The position numbers and the translations under genes are program-made. The notes under the pieces were generated by a model. That model worked only from the letters and a program-made list of their open reading frames with translations, ran no database searches and had not been told where the DNA came from. This document shows positions 28,050-35,815 of a stretch of DNA of 64,000 bases, one piece after another; positions within the stretch are counted from its first letter, which is position 1, and each line of letters begins with the position of its first letter. The DNA is from Ferrigenium kumadai (GTDB lineage Bacteria; Pseudomonadota; Gammaproteobacteria; Burkholderiales; Gallionellaceae): assembly GCF_018324385.1 (NCBI RefSeq), contig NZ_AP019536.1:248001-312000 (forward strand). The letters run 5' to 3'.

Positions 28050-28081
28050 TGAAAACGTCAGACTCGAATCTTTCACACTGT

Positions 28082-28170
28082 ATGGGTAACCATATTGCTC
28101 CCGTCGAACTCGAAAAGTTCTATCGCCTCATCAACTACGGCACCCATGGTGCGGGTGCTCGGGCCGCGTT
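28082..28170 (+). pseudogene. Truncated 5' fragment of a flavin reductase-like gene
   Basis: Reads MGNHIAPVELEKFYRLINYG, aligned to MNNHITSVPLEKSYRLINHG at the start of the intact gene at 31215. After about 21 codons one extra base shifts the frame (GGCACCCATGGTGCGGGTGC against GGCCCCACGGTGCTGGTGTC), and similarity then stops. Many changes are in third positions, so this is an old, diverged paralogue and not a recent copy. Confidence 0.75.
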
Positions 28171-28225
28171 CGAAACTGCCCCCTTTGTGAGTTTTCCCAT
28201 ATAAACACCGGATAATGATTTAGGC

Positions 28226-29047
28226 ATGGAACCTGTTTCTACTCTGTTGCGAAGCCCCCTATTAGCACTGTCGGGACCGATTCTAGTTTTCTCTCTTGTC
28301 GCACTCTTCTGGATGCGATCTGGATCAATTTATTCCTTGCTAGAGCGAGTATGGAGGCTCATCGCTGGAAAAGCAGAGGTATCGGATGCGACCTTGAAGG
28401 CGTTCATTCAGGACTCTCGGGATATTGAAAAATTCAGGTTCATGTATGGATTAAGGGTTGAAACAATAGAGGAGTTACACAAGTTACTTGAATGGCTAAA
28501 GAGGAACTCTATCAGTATCAGCTCAGCCCAAAGAGCCAGACGATGGATTGATGCGAAATCATCAGGACTCATTTCCTCCCCACCTAAGCACTATCAGCTT
28601 TTCAAGATGATTAACCTGTTAGGTTGCATGTTTGTTGCGATGGTATTTGCAGAGGTTTCAACCTCTCAATCAGCTTTACTCCAAATGAAAAAATCAAAGA
28701 CTTGGTTTTTAGCCGACACCAAAATCGTAAAAGGTTTAACGGACGATTGGGTTATAGAGAAAACTCAGTGTTCAGCGGATATAAAGAACATCAGAGCCAA
28801 AGGATTCACAGAAAGTGAGACGATGACGATTTGCGAAGCATTGAAGGACGATACTCTCAAACAACTTGTCTCTGATACCGTTAAGACGCAAAGGCTATTT
28901 GGCATTCTATTCGGCGTGGGGGTGCTTATTTGGATGATAGTAATAGTCTTTCAGATGGCCTCTGCCAAGGCTGCAATAGATATAAATAGGGCCGTAACGA
29001 ATACCGATTCCCTAAGTAGCGAATCAACGGGGTCAGTATCGCAATAG
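28226..29047 (+). CDS. Membrane protein of unknown function
   Basis: 273 residues. An N-terminal hydrophobic helix (LLALSGPILVFSLVALFWM), a basic/acidic cytoplasmic stretch with EKFRFMYGLRVETIEELHKLLEWL, a second helix (INLLGCMFVAMVFAEV), a periplasmic-sized region with two cysteines (KTQCSADI, MTICEAL) and a third helix (LFGILFGVGVLIWMIVIVFQM). No enzymatic motif was recognised. Base composition is lower in GC than the average of the window. The last residues and the stop lie in an R4 repeat (GGGGTCAGTATCGCAATAG), so the native end may be altered. Confidence 0.65.
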   Translation: MEPVSTLLRSPLLALSGPILVFSLVALFWMRSGSIYSLLERVWRLIAGKAEVSDATLKAFIQDSRDIEKFRFMYGLRVETIEELHKLLEWLKRNSISISSAQRARRWIDAKSSGLISSPPKHYQLFKMINLLGCMFVAMVFAEVSTSQSALLQMKKSKTWFLADTKIVKGLTDDWVIEKTQCSADIKNIRAKGFTESETMTICEALKDDTLKQLVSDTVKTQRLFGILFGVGVLIWMIVIVFQMASAKAAIDINRAVTNTDSLSSESTGSVSQ

Positions 29048-29073
29048 TTTTTTCACATCGCCCGTAGGGGCGT
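29029..29073 (+). repeat. R4 repeat: GGGGTCAG tag plus ATCGCCC hairpin
   Basis: GGGGTCAGTATCGCAATAG (29029-29047) is followed by TTTT and the hairpin ATCGCCCGTAGGGGCG. The same pair is found at 32651-32702 and 43204-43252. It overlaps the end of the 28226 gene. Confidence 0.7.
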
Positions 29074-29120
29074 TCAATGAATACTTTTTATTGATGGAAT
29101 TTGCGTAGGGCGGACCGGAA

Positions 29121-29150
29121 ACATAAATCGAAGCTGTCCCCTTTAGTTCC
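29121..29150 (-). repeat. R4-like GGGGACAG tag, minus orientation
   Basis: On the minus strand: CTAAAGGGGACAGCTTCGAT. It lies shortly before the membrane-protein gene at 29198. Confidence 0.4.
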
Positions 29151-29197
29151 TTCCGGTAGCTCTTCCCCTTCCGACATTCTTCTGCCTGCGACTTTTC

Positions 29198-29923
29198 ATG
29201 AACTATAAGCTGCCCTTTCTGAAAGTCATCATCTCTTCTCTCTATTTTTCCTGGACTAACAAGGCGGAATTGTTGAGGGCGATTGCCCTGCCGACTTTGG
29301 TGCTGGTGGTTATCTGGGCTGTGGCAAATGTGTTCCTGGATAAGCTGGCCGGCGGGGGCATTTGGGTGGTCGTGCTGGCATTTGGTTTTGGGTTTTCGTT
29401 CTTTGCGGTGACTTGTCACAGATTGATATTGGTGGAAAGCAGGGACCGCTATCGATTCTTCAAAGATAGACCGGGCTATCGTGAGCTGATGTTTCTGGGA
29501 TGGGTGGTGGCGATCTATTTCATAGTGACGATCTTGAAAGCTCCATTCGTAGTCGCTGCGGGAACTATCCTGGGTGAAACCGCGGTAACGGGGCAGGGAG
29601 AGATCGTGGGATGGGTGAAGGAGATTGCCTCGATCCCGGCTTTGTATGTTTTGGCCCGGTTCAGCCTGATTTTCCCCGCGGCAGCGATCGATAACAGTGT
29701 AACGATGAGATGGGCATGGCAACGCACCAAGGGGAACGGGTGGAGGATATTTCTCGTGGTGGGTTTGTTCCCTTGGCTTATCGAGAGTGCGATCGGGCTT
29801 CTGCTACGTCAGGATGCATCTACCGTGGAATGGGTGCTTCTGGCTATTTTTGCTTACATCGGGCTTGCTGTTGGCATCATTGCGCTTTCATTCACCTATA
29901 GAGAGTTTGCTAAGCAGGGTTGA
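29198..29923 (+). CDS. Multi-pass membrane protein, unknown function
   Basis: 241 residues with about six hydrophobic helices (ALPTLVLVVIWAVANVF, GIWVVVLAFGFGFSFFAV, LMFLGWVVAIYFIVTIL, IPALYVLARFSLIFPAAAI, IFLVVGLFPWLIESAIGLLL, WVLLAIFAYIGLAVGII). The pattern ARFSLIFPAAAIDNSVTMRWAWQRTKGNGWRI resembles uncharacterised proteins of the YciC/DUF975 type, where such a motif precedes the last helices. No catalytic residue is evident. No clear ribosome site was found. It lies between remnants of two genes whose intact homologues are at 31215 and 32720. Confidence 0.65.
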   Translation: MNYKLPFLKVIISSLYFSWTNKAELLRAIALPTLVLVVIWAVANVFLDKLAGGGIWVVVLAFGFGFSFFAVTCHRLILVESRDRYRFFKDRPGYRELMFLGWVVAIYFIVTILKAPFVVAAGTILGETAVTGQGEIVGWVKEIASIPALYVLARFSLIFPAAAIDNSVTMRWAWQRTKGNGWRIFLVVGLFPWLIESAIGLLLRQDASTVEWVLLAIFAYIGLAVGIIALSFTYREFAKQG

Positions 29924-29956
29924 TGCAAATCAGGGGGGCTCTTTTTCGGCATTCTC

Positions 29957-30045
29957 ATCGCCCGCAGGGGCGATGTTCTTTTCTGCTCCCACAACCTAGG
30001 CCAGCAGCACCGCGACGATGCCGCCGATGAAGGCTCCGGCACACC
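29957..30045 (-). pseudogene. Remnant of the 3' end of a DUF1614 gene with its R4 hairpin
   Basis: The hairpin ATCGCCCGCAGGGGCGAT (29957-29974), the GATGTTCTTTTCTGC link and the next ~40 bases nearly match 32685-32757, where an intact DUF1614 gene ends. The minus strand reads CAGAFIGGIVAVLLA-stop against GIFISGLVAVLLA-stop in the intact protein. Similarity ends after about 15 codons. A longer ORF to 30193 runs on without similarity. Confidence 0.7.
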
Positions 30046-30216
30046 TCGTCATCTGCTTTAACGCTGGGTCTGCGCGCTTTTCGGCTTGTCCCAGTTCTTG
30101 AATCTCTTCTTGCAGAAATAATCGGGGACAGACTACGCTTTCAGAATTAGCAGCGTTACCGGAGTAGAATCGCTTGCAGTGCATCACCCTCAATCAGCAA
30201 CCAAGGAGAGATCATC

Positions 30217-30291
30217 ATGGGAAGCAAAGACAAGAGGAAAGAATCCAAGGGCAAGAAGCCGCAACCCAAACCGGTACCCGCAGCGAAATAA
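30217..30291 (+). CDS. 24-residue Lys-rich small protein
   Basis: MGSKDKRKESKGKKPQPKPV and four more residues, then stop. AAGGAGAG lies 7 bases upstream, a stronger ribosome site than most genes here have. Half the residues are Lys, Arg or Pro. Short Lys-rich proteins starting MGSKDK or MGNKD occur in betaproteobacterial genomes as unannotated ORFs; the function is unknown. It stands upstream of the outer-membrane barrel gene but 146 bases away. Confidence 0.6.
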   Translation: MGSKDKRKESKGKKPQPKPVPAAK

Positions 30292-30437
30292 ACCGGAGCC
30301 GATCGACGCATGGGGACATGCTTCGCATCAAGCCTCTCGGCTGCACCCTGATGCGGATGAATCATGAGAATCAAAGGGGCAGCTTCGAATTGTTTTCTCT
30401 GCCTCGGCAACGTCAATTGATTTCCAGGGGAACGAAA

Positions 30438-31127
30438 ATGAACAGACACCAGATGATTTCCGGCCTGCTCTGCCTGCTGGCTGCCGGCGTTGCCCAGTGT
30501 GCGCAGGCCGCACCTGCCGATGGCTGGGATGGCTGTTATGCGGGAGTTCACGGCGGATATGGTTCGGCGAGCATCGGGGGCGTCGACCTCCTCGTCAACA
30601 ATGCGATCGGTTCGGCCACGGCCGATGGCGGAGTGATCGGCGGGCAGGCGGGGTGCGATCGCCAGTCGGCGAACTGGGTGATGGGCGGGCAGCTCTCCGC
30701 AAGCAAAGGGTTCCTGAGCGGCAGCCACCAGTACCACCTCGGCAGCGGCCCTTTTAACCGAGTTACCTACAATGTCGATTATCTGGCTTCCCTTGCGGGG
30801 CGGATCGGTTATGTGTTCCAGCCGCAGACGCTGGCCTATCTGAAAGTCGGCGGCGCGATGACCCGTACGAATCACAACGACTCCGATCCGGCGCCGCTTT
30901 TCGGCGTGCCTTATACCGGCAACAAGACAGCCACCCGCAACGGGTGGCTGGTCGGCGTCGGCCTGGAGCGCAAGATCGGCAGCGACCTGTCCGGCTTTGT
31001 CGAATTCAACTACATGGATTTCGGCAGGCAGAACGTCACCATCGCCTACAGCGACGGGGTGATCGCCACCTATTCGTTCAGGCAGAAGTTGAGTTACCTC
31101 GGTTTGGGCGTGAATTACCGTTATTGA
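30438..31127 (+). CDS. Outer-membrane beta-barrel protein (Omp25/opacity-like)
   Basis: 229 residues. A signal peptide (MNRHQMISGLLCLLAAGVAQCAQA) leads to WDGCYAGVHGGYGSA, the typical first strand of the small 8-stranded barrel family. Alternating hydrophobic strands follow (YLASLAGRIGYVF, TLAYLKVGGAMTR, GWLVGVGLERKI, SGFVEFNYMDFG) and the chain ends LGVNYRY with a C-terminal aromatic for BAM insertion. AGGGGAA precedes the ATG at 30438; the longer in-frame ORF lacks a signal peptide. Confidence 0.82.
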   Translation: MNRHQMISGLLCLLAAGVAQCAQAAPADGWDGCYAGVHGGYGSASIGGVDLLVNNAIGSATADGGVIGGQAGCDRQSANWVMGGQLSASKGFLSGSHQYHLGSGPFNRVTYNVDYLASLAGRIGYVFQPQTLAYLKVGGAMTRTNHNDSDPAPLFGVPYTGNKTATRNGWLVGVGLERKIGSDLSGFVEFNYMDFGRQNVTIAYSDGVIATYSFRQKLSYLGLGVNYRY

Positions 31128-31139
31128 CCGTTAGCCCGT

Positions 31140-31174
31140 GTAGGATGGGTATCGCTACGCTCCACCCAACCTAC
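31140..31174 (+). repeat. GTAGG-type dispersed hairpin repeat
   Basis: GTAGGATGGGT and CCACCCAACCTAC are imperfect inverted arms around ATCGCTACGCT. This GTAGG..TGGGT..CCACCC..CCTAC form is common as an intergenic repeat in proteobacteria. It lies just after the outer-membrane protein gene. Confidence 0.6.
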
Positions 31175-31186
31175 GAGATCGAACTC

Positions 31187-31208
31187 ATGGGGTCAGCTTC
31201 ATATTATT
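31187..31208 (+). repeat. R4-type GGGGTCAG tag
   Basis: ATGGGGTCAGCTTCATATTA, immediately before the flavin reductase gene. Confidence 0.4.
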
Positions 31209-31214
31209 TTTCGC

Positions 31215-31790
31215 ATGAATAATCACATCACTTCCGTCCCCCTCGAAAAATCCTACCGCCTCATCAACCACGGCCCCACGGTGCTGGTGTCGGCGCGCCA
31301 CGGCGGCGTGGACAACGTGATGGCGGCGGCATGGTGCTGTGCGCTGGATTTCGCGCCGCCCAAGCTGACGGTGGTGCTGGACAAGTCCTCCCGGACGCGC
31401 GCGCTGGTGGAGCAGAGCGGCCGCTTCGTCATCCAGGTGCCCACGGCGGCGCAGTTGAAGCTCACGCACGCGGTGGGCAACCTCAGCATGAACGACGCGC
31501 CGGACAAGCTGGCGCGCTGCGGCGTGGAGCTGTTCGACATCGAGGGTTTCGACCTGCCGCTCGTCGCGGGCTGTGCCGGCTGGCTCGCCTGCCGGCTTAT
31601 CCCCGAGCCGCACAACCAGCAGGCCTACGATCTCTTCATCGGCGAGGTGGTCGGCGCGTGGGCCGACAGCCGCGTGTTCGGCGACGGGCGCTGGCATTTC
31701 GAGGATGCCGATCCCGGATTGCGCAGCCTGCATTACGTGGCGGGCGGCCAGTTCTACGCCACGGGCGAGGCGATGTCGGTTCAGGATTAG
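31215..31790 (+). CDS. Flavin reductase-like domain protein (FMN-binding split barrel)
   Basis: 191 residues. The family pattern is visible as LINHGPTVLVSARHGGVDNVMAAAWCCALDFAPPKLTVVLDKSSRTRALVEQSGRFVIQVP with the segment breaking at the conserved positions for FMN phosphate, followed by the C-terminal GEVVGAWAD. Members reduce flavin with NAD(P)H or bind FMN as oxidoreductases. No strong ribosome site precedes the ATG. A broken paralogue lies 3.1 kb upstream at 28082. A fatty-acid hydroxylase-type gene follows after 18 bases, perhaps an electron-transfer pair. Confidence 0.85.
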   Translation: MNNHITSVPLEKSYRLINHGPTVLVSARHGGVDNVMAAAWCCALDFAPPKLTVVLDKSSRTRALVEQSGRFVIQVPTAAQLKLTHAVGNLSMNDAPDKLARCGVELFDIEGFDLPLVAGCAGWLACRLIPEPHNQQAYDLFIGEVVGAWADSRVFGDGRWHFEDADPGLRSLHYVAGGQFYATGEAMSVQD

Positions 31791-31808
31791 AGTGTAGCGC
31801 CCCTCACC

Positions 31809-32588
31809 ATGTCCATTCTTGATTCACTTGCCCCCACCGGCCCGTTCATGGAGTTCTTCGTTTATGCAGCGGAGCTGTATGGCGTGCGCTACCTGGTGAT
31901 GGCGGCGGTGGCATTCCTGATTGCACGCCCGGTGGCAGGCTGGGGATGGGGGCGGGTGCATGCGGATGCGCCGGCGGTATTCGACACCTGGCGCAATGTC
32001 CGCCGCGAATTGTGGTATTCGTTCCTGACGGTGATTGTTTTCGGCCTGGTCAATGCGGCATTGTTCGGATGGGAGTGGTTTGACAACTGCCTGATGTATT
32101 TTGACGAAGCCGACTATCCCGAGTGGTGGTTCTGGCTCAGCATTCCGGCGATGCTGTTGCTGCATGACACGCTCTTCTACTGGCTGCATCGCGTCATGCA
32201 TGCGCGCTGGTTGTACGGTGTGATGCACCGCGTTCACCACCAGTCCGTGCATCCCACCGCCTTTGCCGCCTACAGTTTTCATCCGAGCGAGGCCGTCGGC
32301 GAGGCGCTCATTGTCGTTGCCATCATCTATATCATCCCGGTGCATCCGCTGGCGTTCCTGATATTCCAGACGATCTCGACCGCGTATAACGTGTACGGGC
32401 ACTGCGGGCGCGAGTTCTATCCGGCGGGGACGGCCACGCACTGGCTGGGGCGCTGGATCAATACATCGACGGCGCATGCGATGCACCATTCCCATGGACG
32501 TTACAACTACGGCTTTTATTTCCTGTTCTGGGACAGGCTGATGGGAACCCTCGATCCTGCGTACGGAGTGAAGGTGGAGCGGCCTTGA
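31809..32588 (+). CDS. Sterol desaturase / fatty acid hydroxylase-family di-iron membrane enzyme
   Basis: 259 residues. Three to four membrane helices and the histidine boxes of the superfamily: HDTLFYWLHRVMH (about 120), HRVHHQSVHP (about 141) and HAMHHSHGRYNYG (about 222). These bind two irons for O2-dependent desaturation or hydroxylation of lipids. Eighteen bases separate it from the flavin reductase-like gene, which could supply electrons. The lipid substrate is not predictable. Confidence 0.88.
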   Translation: MSILDSLAPTGPFMEFFVYAAELYGVRYLVMAAVAFLIARPVAGWGWGRVHADAPAVFDTWRNVRRELWYSFLTVIVFGLVNAALFGWEWFDNCLMYFDEADYPEWWFWLSIPAMLLLHDTLFYWLHRVMHARWLYGVMHRVHHQSVHPTAFAAYSFHPSEAVGEALIVVAIIYIIPVHPLAFLIFQTISTAYNVYGHCGREFYPAGTATHWLGRWINTSTAHAMHHSHGRYNYGFYFLFWDRLMGTLDPAYGVKVERP

Positions 32589-32603
32589 ATGCCTTTAGCC
32601 AAT

Positions 32604-32702
32604 AGGGTCAGCATCGCCATCGAGCCACTCAGGAAAGGATGAGGCGACATAAGTTAATGGGCTCAGCATCGCATTGCCTCACACATCGCCCGCAAGGGCG
32701 AT
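32604..32702 (+). repeat. R4 repeats: two tags and an ATCGCCC hairpin
   Basis: AGGGTCAGCATCGC (about 32604), then AAGTTAATGGGCTCAGCATC (32651-32670), then the perfect hairpin ATCGCCCGCAAGGGCGAT (32685-32702). The hairpin sits between the convergent desaturase and DUF1614 genes and could limit read-through. Confidence 0.7.
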
Positions 32703-32719
32703 GTTCTTTTCTGCCCCCA

Positions 32720-33376
32720 CTAAGCCAGCAGCACCGCCACGAGGCCGCTGATGAATATCCCGTCGAAACTGCCTGCGCCACCGATCGAGGCGAACGGCGC
32801 GCCCAGGCGCTGGATGTCCCGAAGGTGCAGCAGGTCGGCGCCGATCAGCACGCCTAGGGTGCCGCTGATGAAGGCCAGCGGTGCGGCATCGGCCGGATCG
32901 AGCGCGATGGAGACCAGCGCCGCCATCAGGGGCGCGAGCAGCATCGGCGCGCCCAGGCCGACGCCGGGCAGGGCGCGGGTGGTCTTGAAGCACAGCAGGG
33001 CGACGGCCGCGACCGCGAGAATGACGTAGAAGATATTCAGGGGATGCTGCGTCAGCAGGTAGATGCTGAATGCGGCGGGAACCACGCAGCCGCCGACGTT
33101 GACCAGCACGATTGTCCGGCCGGTATGCGGCATCTGGCTGTAGAGATCGCGCAACGGCGGCGGCAGGTCTTCCAGCTTGGGCGGTTCGCTTTTCATGCTG
33201 AACAGGGGCAGGTTGATCAGGCTGCCGCCCAATATGGTGAGGAACAGCAGCAGGGCGGAGTCGGGGGAAAGGCCAAGCTTCTCGAACGCGATGGTCAGCG
33301 CGCCCAGCTGCAGGCTTACCACCAGCATGGCGAGGGCGGCGATTAGCAGGAGGTACCGGAGCGGAAATTTCGGCAT
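32720..33376 (-). CDS. DUF1614 membrane protein
   Basis: 218 residues, strongly hydrophobic with about six helices (YLLLIAALAMLVVSLQLGALTIAF, ALLLFLTILGGSLINLPLF, IFYVILAVAAVALLCF, LLAPLMAALVSIAL, LAFISGTLGVLIGADLL, IFISGLVAVLLA). The start FPLRYLLLIA and the phrase LTIAFEKLGLSP mark the DUF1614 family; the role is unknown. Its 3' end and hairpin are duplicated as a remnant at 29957. Confidence 0.82.
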   Translation of the reverse strand: MPKFPLRYLLLIAALAMLVVSLQLGALTIAFEKLGLSPDSALLLFLTILGGSLINLPLFSMKSEPPKLEDLPPPLRDLYSQMPHTGRTIVLVNVGGCVVPAAFSIYLLTQHPLNIFYVILAVAAVALLCFKTTRALPGVGLGAPMLLAPLMAALVSIALDPADAAPLAFISGTLGVLIGADLLHLRDIQRLGAPFASIGGAGSFDGIFISGLVAVLLA

Positions 33377-33467
33377 GCGCCATTGTGTCGCAAATACTGA
33401 TTCATGGGGAGCAGGTCCAGCGCGTATACGGGTTCCGGGTCTGTTACCATCCCCCTGTATAACAAGT

Positions 33468-33564
33468 CCTCCGTTCGCGGTGAGCTTGTCGAACCATGAG
33501 CGGAGGACGGTATTAAATCAGCGACTTGCAATGCTCACCCTTCGACAAGCTCAGGGCGAACGGA
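33468..33564 (+). repeat. R3 dispersed repeats, 33.5 kb
   Basis: CCTCCGTTCGCGGTGAGC with TTGTCGAACCATGAGCGGAGG (33468-33506), and CACCCTTCGACAAGCTCAGG plus GCGAACGGA (33536-33564). The outer arms of the first unit (CCTCCG/CGGAGG) pair. They occupy the shared upstream region of the DUF1614 and DUF4389 genes. Confidence 0.72.
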
Positions 33565-33597
33565 CTTTTTGAGCACTGTTTACTCAGGAGGCGAACG

Positions 33598-33873
33598 ATG
33601 AACGAGGTCTCTCAAACGTCAGGCGACAAGCGCAACATCTGGCTGCGCGGCCTGTTCATGCTGTTGATGCTGCTGGTGCTCCATGTGTGCGGGACGGTGC
33701 TCTTGATCATCGCCGTCATCCAGTTCGTGATCGCGCTGGTGAACGGAGGTCCCAACGACCGGCTGGTCGTGTTCGGCCGCAATCTGGGCAGCTATTTCAG
33801 GCAGATCGTGCTGTTCCTCACGTTCGCCACCGAGGAAGTTCCCTTCCCGTTCAGCGAGTGGCCAGCGGATTGA
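33598..33873 (+). CDS. DUF4389 membrane protein
   Basis: 91 residues. One long hydrophobic stretch (GLFMLLMLLVLHVCGTVLLIIAVIQFVIALV, likely two helices) is followed by NDRLVVFGRNLGSYFRQIVLFLTFATEEVPFPFSEWP, the family signature. Function is unknown. CAGGAGG 8 bases before the ATG at 33598 supports this start. rsgA begins 10 bases after the stop, so the two are probably co-transcribed. Confidence 0.85.
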   Translation: MNEVSQTSGDKRNIWLRGLFMLLMLLVLHVCGTVLLIIAVIQFVIALVNGGPNDRLVVFGRNLGSYFRQIVLFLTFATEEVPFPFSEWPAD

Positions 33874-33883
33874 GAGTCTTGCC

Positions 33884-34939
33884 ATGGAATTGACCGAACT
33901 GGGTCTGGATCGCGCGCTGGCGGAGCAGGCAACGTGCGGATCGGGCCAGCGCCTGGCGCGGGTGACTGCCGTCGACCGCGGGCGGTACGTCGTCCGCGAT
34001 GAACAGGGCGAGGTGCCTGCCGAGCCGACGGGCAAGTTCCTTCACGCCGCCGCCTCTTCGGTGGATATGCCTTGCGTGGGCGATTGGGTGTGCGTGCAGT
34101 ATCACGATGTATCGTCGCATGCGAGCATCCACGATGTGGTGCCCAGAAGGTCTTTCCTGCGGCGCAAGTCTCCCGGCAAGAACATCGATTTCCAGATGAT
34201 CGCGGCGAACATCGATGTGGCATTCATCGTGCAGTCGTGCCATTTTGATTTCAACGTGCGCAGGCTGGAGCGCTACCTGGTGATGGTCAACGAGGGACAG
34301 ATCGAGCCGGTGCTGCTGCTGACCAAGACGGACCTGGTCAGTGCTGCGGAGCTGGAGCGCATGCTCGACAGCATTCGCGCGGCAGGCATCACGGCCAGGA
34401 TCGTCACGCTCAGCAACGTGACGGGCGAAGGCGTCGATCAGGTGAAGGGGCTCATGGTGCCGGGCAAGACCTATTGCCTGCTCGGCTCTTCGGGGGTGGG
34501 CAAGACGACGCTGATCAATCAGCTGCTTGGTCGTGACGCGCTGGAGACCGCGGCTGTCAGTGGCACCGGCGAGGGCCGGCACACCACCACGCGCCGCCAC
34601 CTGGTCGTGCTCGACAACGGCGCGCTGCTGATCGACATGCCGGGGATGCGCGAGCTGGGAATCCTGAGTGCGGGAGAAGGACTGGACGACAGCTTCGCCG
34701 ACATCAAGTCGCTTGTTGCAAGATGCCGCTTCGCCGATTGCAGCCACAACAACGAGCCGGGCTGCGCAATCCGCAAGGCGATCGAAAGCGGCGAGCTGAA
34801 CCCGGAGCATTACCAGAGCTACCTGAAGCTCAAGGCCGAATCCGATTTCAACGAGATGTCGTACGTGGACAAGCGCAAGAAGGACAAGGCTTTCGGCAAG
34901 ATGGTGAAGACGGTGCTGAAGAAGGACAAGCGGAAGTGA
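33884..34939 (+). CDS. rsgA: Small ribosomal subunit biogenesis GTPase RsgA
   Basis: 351 residues. An N-terminal OB-fold domain precedes a circularly permuted GTPase domain in which G4 (LLTKTDL, about 146) comes before G1 (GSSGVGKTTL, about 204) and G3 (DMPGM, about 251). The C-terminal zinc motif is CRFADCSHNNEPGC. It helps late 30S maturation. The tail KRKKDKAFGKMVKTVLKKDKRK is basic and suits RNA binding. Confidence 0.95.
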   Translation: MELTELGLDRALAEQATCGSGQRLARVTAVDRGRYVVRDEQGEVPAEPTGKFLHAAASSVDMPCVGDWVCVQYHDVSSHASIHDVVPRRSFLRRKSPGKNIDFQMIAANIDVAFIVQSCHFDFNVRRLERYLVMVNEGQIEPVLLLTKTDLVSAAELERMLDSIRAAGITARIVTLSNVTGEGVDQVKGLMVPGKTYCLLGSSGVGKTTLINQLLGRDALETAAVSGTGEGRHTTTRRHLVVLDNGALLIDMPGMRELGILSAGEGLDDSFADIKSLVARCRFADCSHNNEPGCAIRKAIESGELNPEHYQSYLKLKAESDFNEMSYVDKRKKDKAFGKMVKTVLKKDKRK

Positions 34940-34966
34940 GATACCCCAAAAGTTAATGAAGACATA

Positions 34967-35707
34967 ATGAACGAGGGGATGATGCGCAGCGACAAGAATT
35001 CGTTAGGTCAGCCCATTGGCTTCGACGTTGCGGACTGGAAGCCGGCGGTACGCCCGGCACATAAAGTATTGACGGGGCGGTTCTGCCGCCTTGAGCCGCT
35101 CGATGCCGCGGCCCACGCCTCGGACCTCTTCGCGGCCAACGCGCTGGATGTCGAGGGCAGGAACTGGACCTATCTCCCTTACGGCCCCTTCGATTCGCTT
35201 CCATCCTATCGCAGTTGGGTGGAGCAGTCCTCTTCCACTTCCGATCCGCTGTTCTTTGCCATTATCAGCAATGAGACGGGGAAGACGGTCGGTGTCGCCA
35301 GCTATCTGCGCATCGACCCGGCGAACGGCTCCATCGAGGTCGGCCATCTCAATTTCTCGCCGTTGATGCAGAAGACACCCATCGCGACCGAGGCTATGTG
35401 GCTCATGATGCGGGAGGCGTTCTTGCTGGGATACCGGCGCTACGAGTGGAAATGCAACGCGCTGAACCAGCCGTCGCGTTCCGCGGCGCAACGCCTCGGC
35501 CTGTCGTTCGAAGGCGTCTTCCGCCAGGCTGCGGTCAACAAGGGACGCAACCGCGACACGGCATGGTATGCGGCAATAGACGGCGAATGGCCCGCCCTGG
35601 ATGAGGCATTTCAGAAATGGCTATCCCCGGACAATTTCGATAACGCAGGAATGCAACGGGTCTCGCTGTCGGAATTGACCGAGCCCATCCTCGTTCGACG
35701 GGGATAA
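34967..35707 (+). CDS. GNAT-family acetyltransferase, RimJ/RimL-like
   Basis: 246 residues. After an N-terminal extension, the GNAT fold starts at about residue 37 (GRFCRLEPLDAAAHASDLF). The acetyl-CoA region is SIEVGHLNFSPLMQKTPIATEAMWLMM, though the canonical Q/RxxGxG/A loop is altered to QKTPIA. The later part (RRYEWKCNALNQPSRSAAQRLGLSFEGVFRQ) fits N-acetyltransferases acting on proteins or small molecules. Substrate unknown. The start is uncertain: ATGs at 34979 and 34982 follow GAGGGG. Confidence 0.85.
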   Translation: MNEGMMRSDKNSLGQPIGFDVADWKPAVRPAHKVLTGRFCRLEPLDAAAHASDLFAANALDVEGRNWTYLPYGPFDSLPSYRSWVEQSSSTSDPLFFAIISNETGKTVGVASYLRIDPANGSIEVGHLNFSPLMQKTPIATEAMWLMMREAFLLGYRRYEWKCNALNQPSRSAAQRLGLSFEGVFRQAAVNKGRNRDTAWYAAIDGEWPALDEAFQKWLSPDNFDNAGMQRVSLSELTEPILVRRG

Positions 35708-35815
35708 ACCTGTTGTTGGCACCTGCGTCGGTCATGGCCGATCAGCAAACGGAGCCATGACGTGAGTGGTCGTCTGTATTACACTTCATGCCCATGATGT
35801 AGTCATGGTGATGGC

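Noticed and set aside
29996..30193. 65-codon minus-strand ORF
   Set aside because: Only its last 15 codons match a gene (DUF1614 end); the rest has no similarity, so it is treated as a remnant.
34946..34966. AAAAGTTAATG as an R4 tag before the acetyltransferase
   Set aside because: It lacks GGGGTCAG and the hairpin; only the AAGTTAATG part agrees with the copy at 32651.
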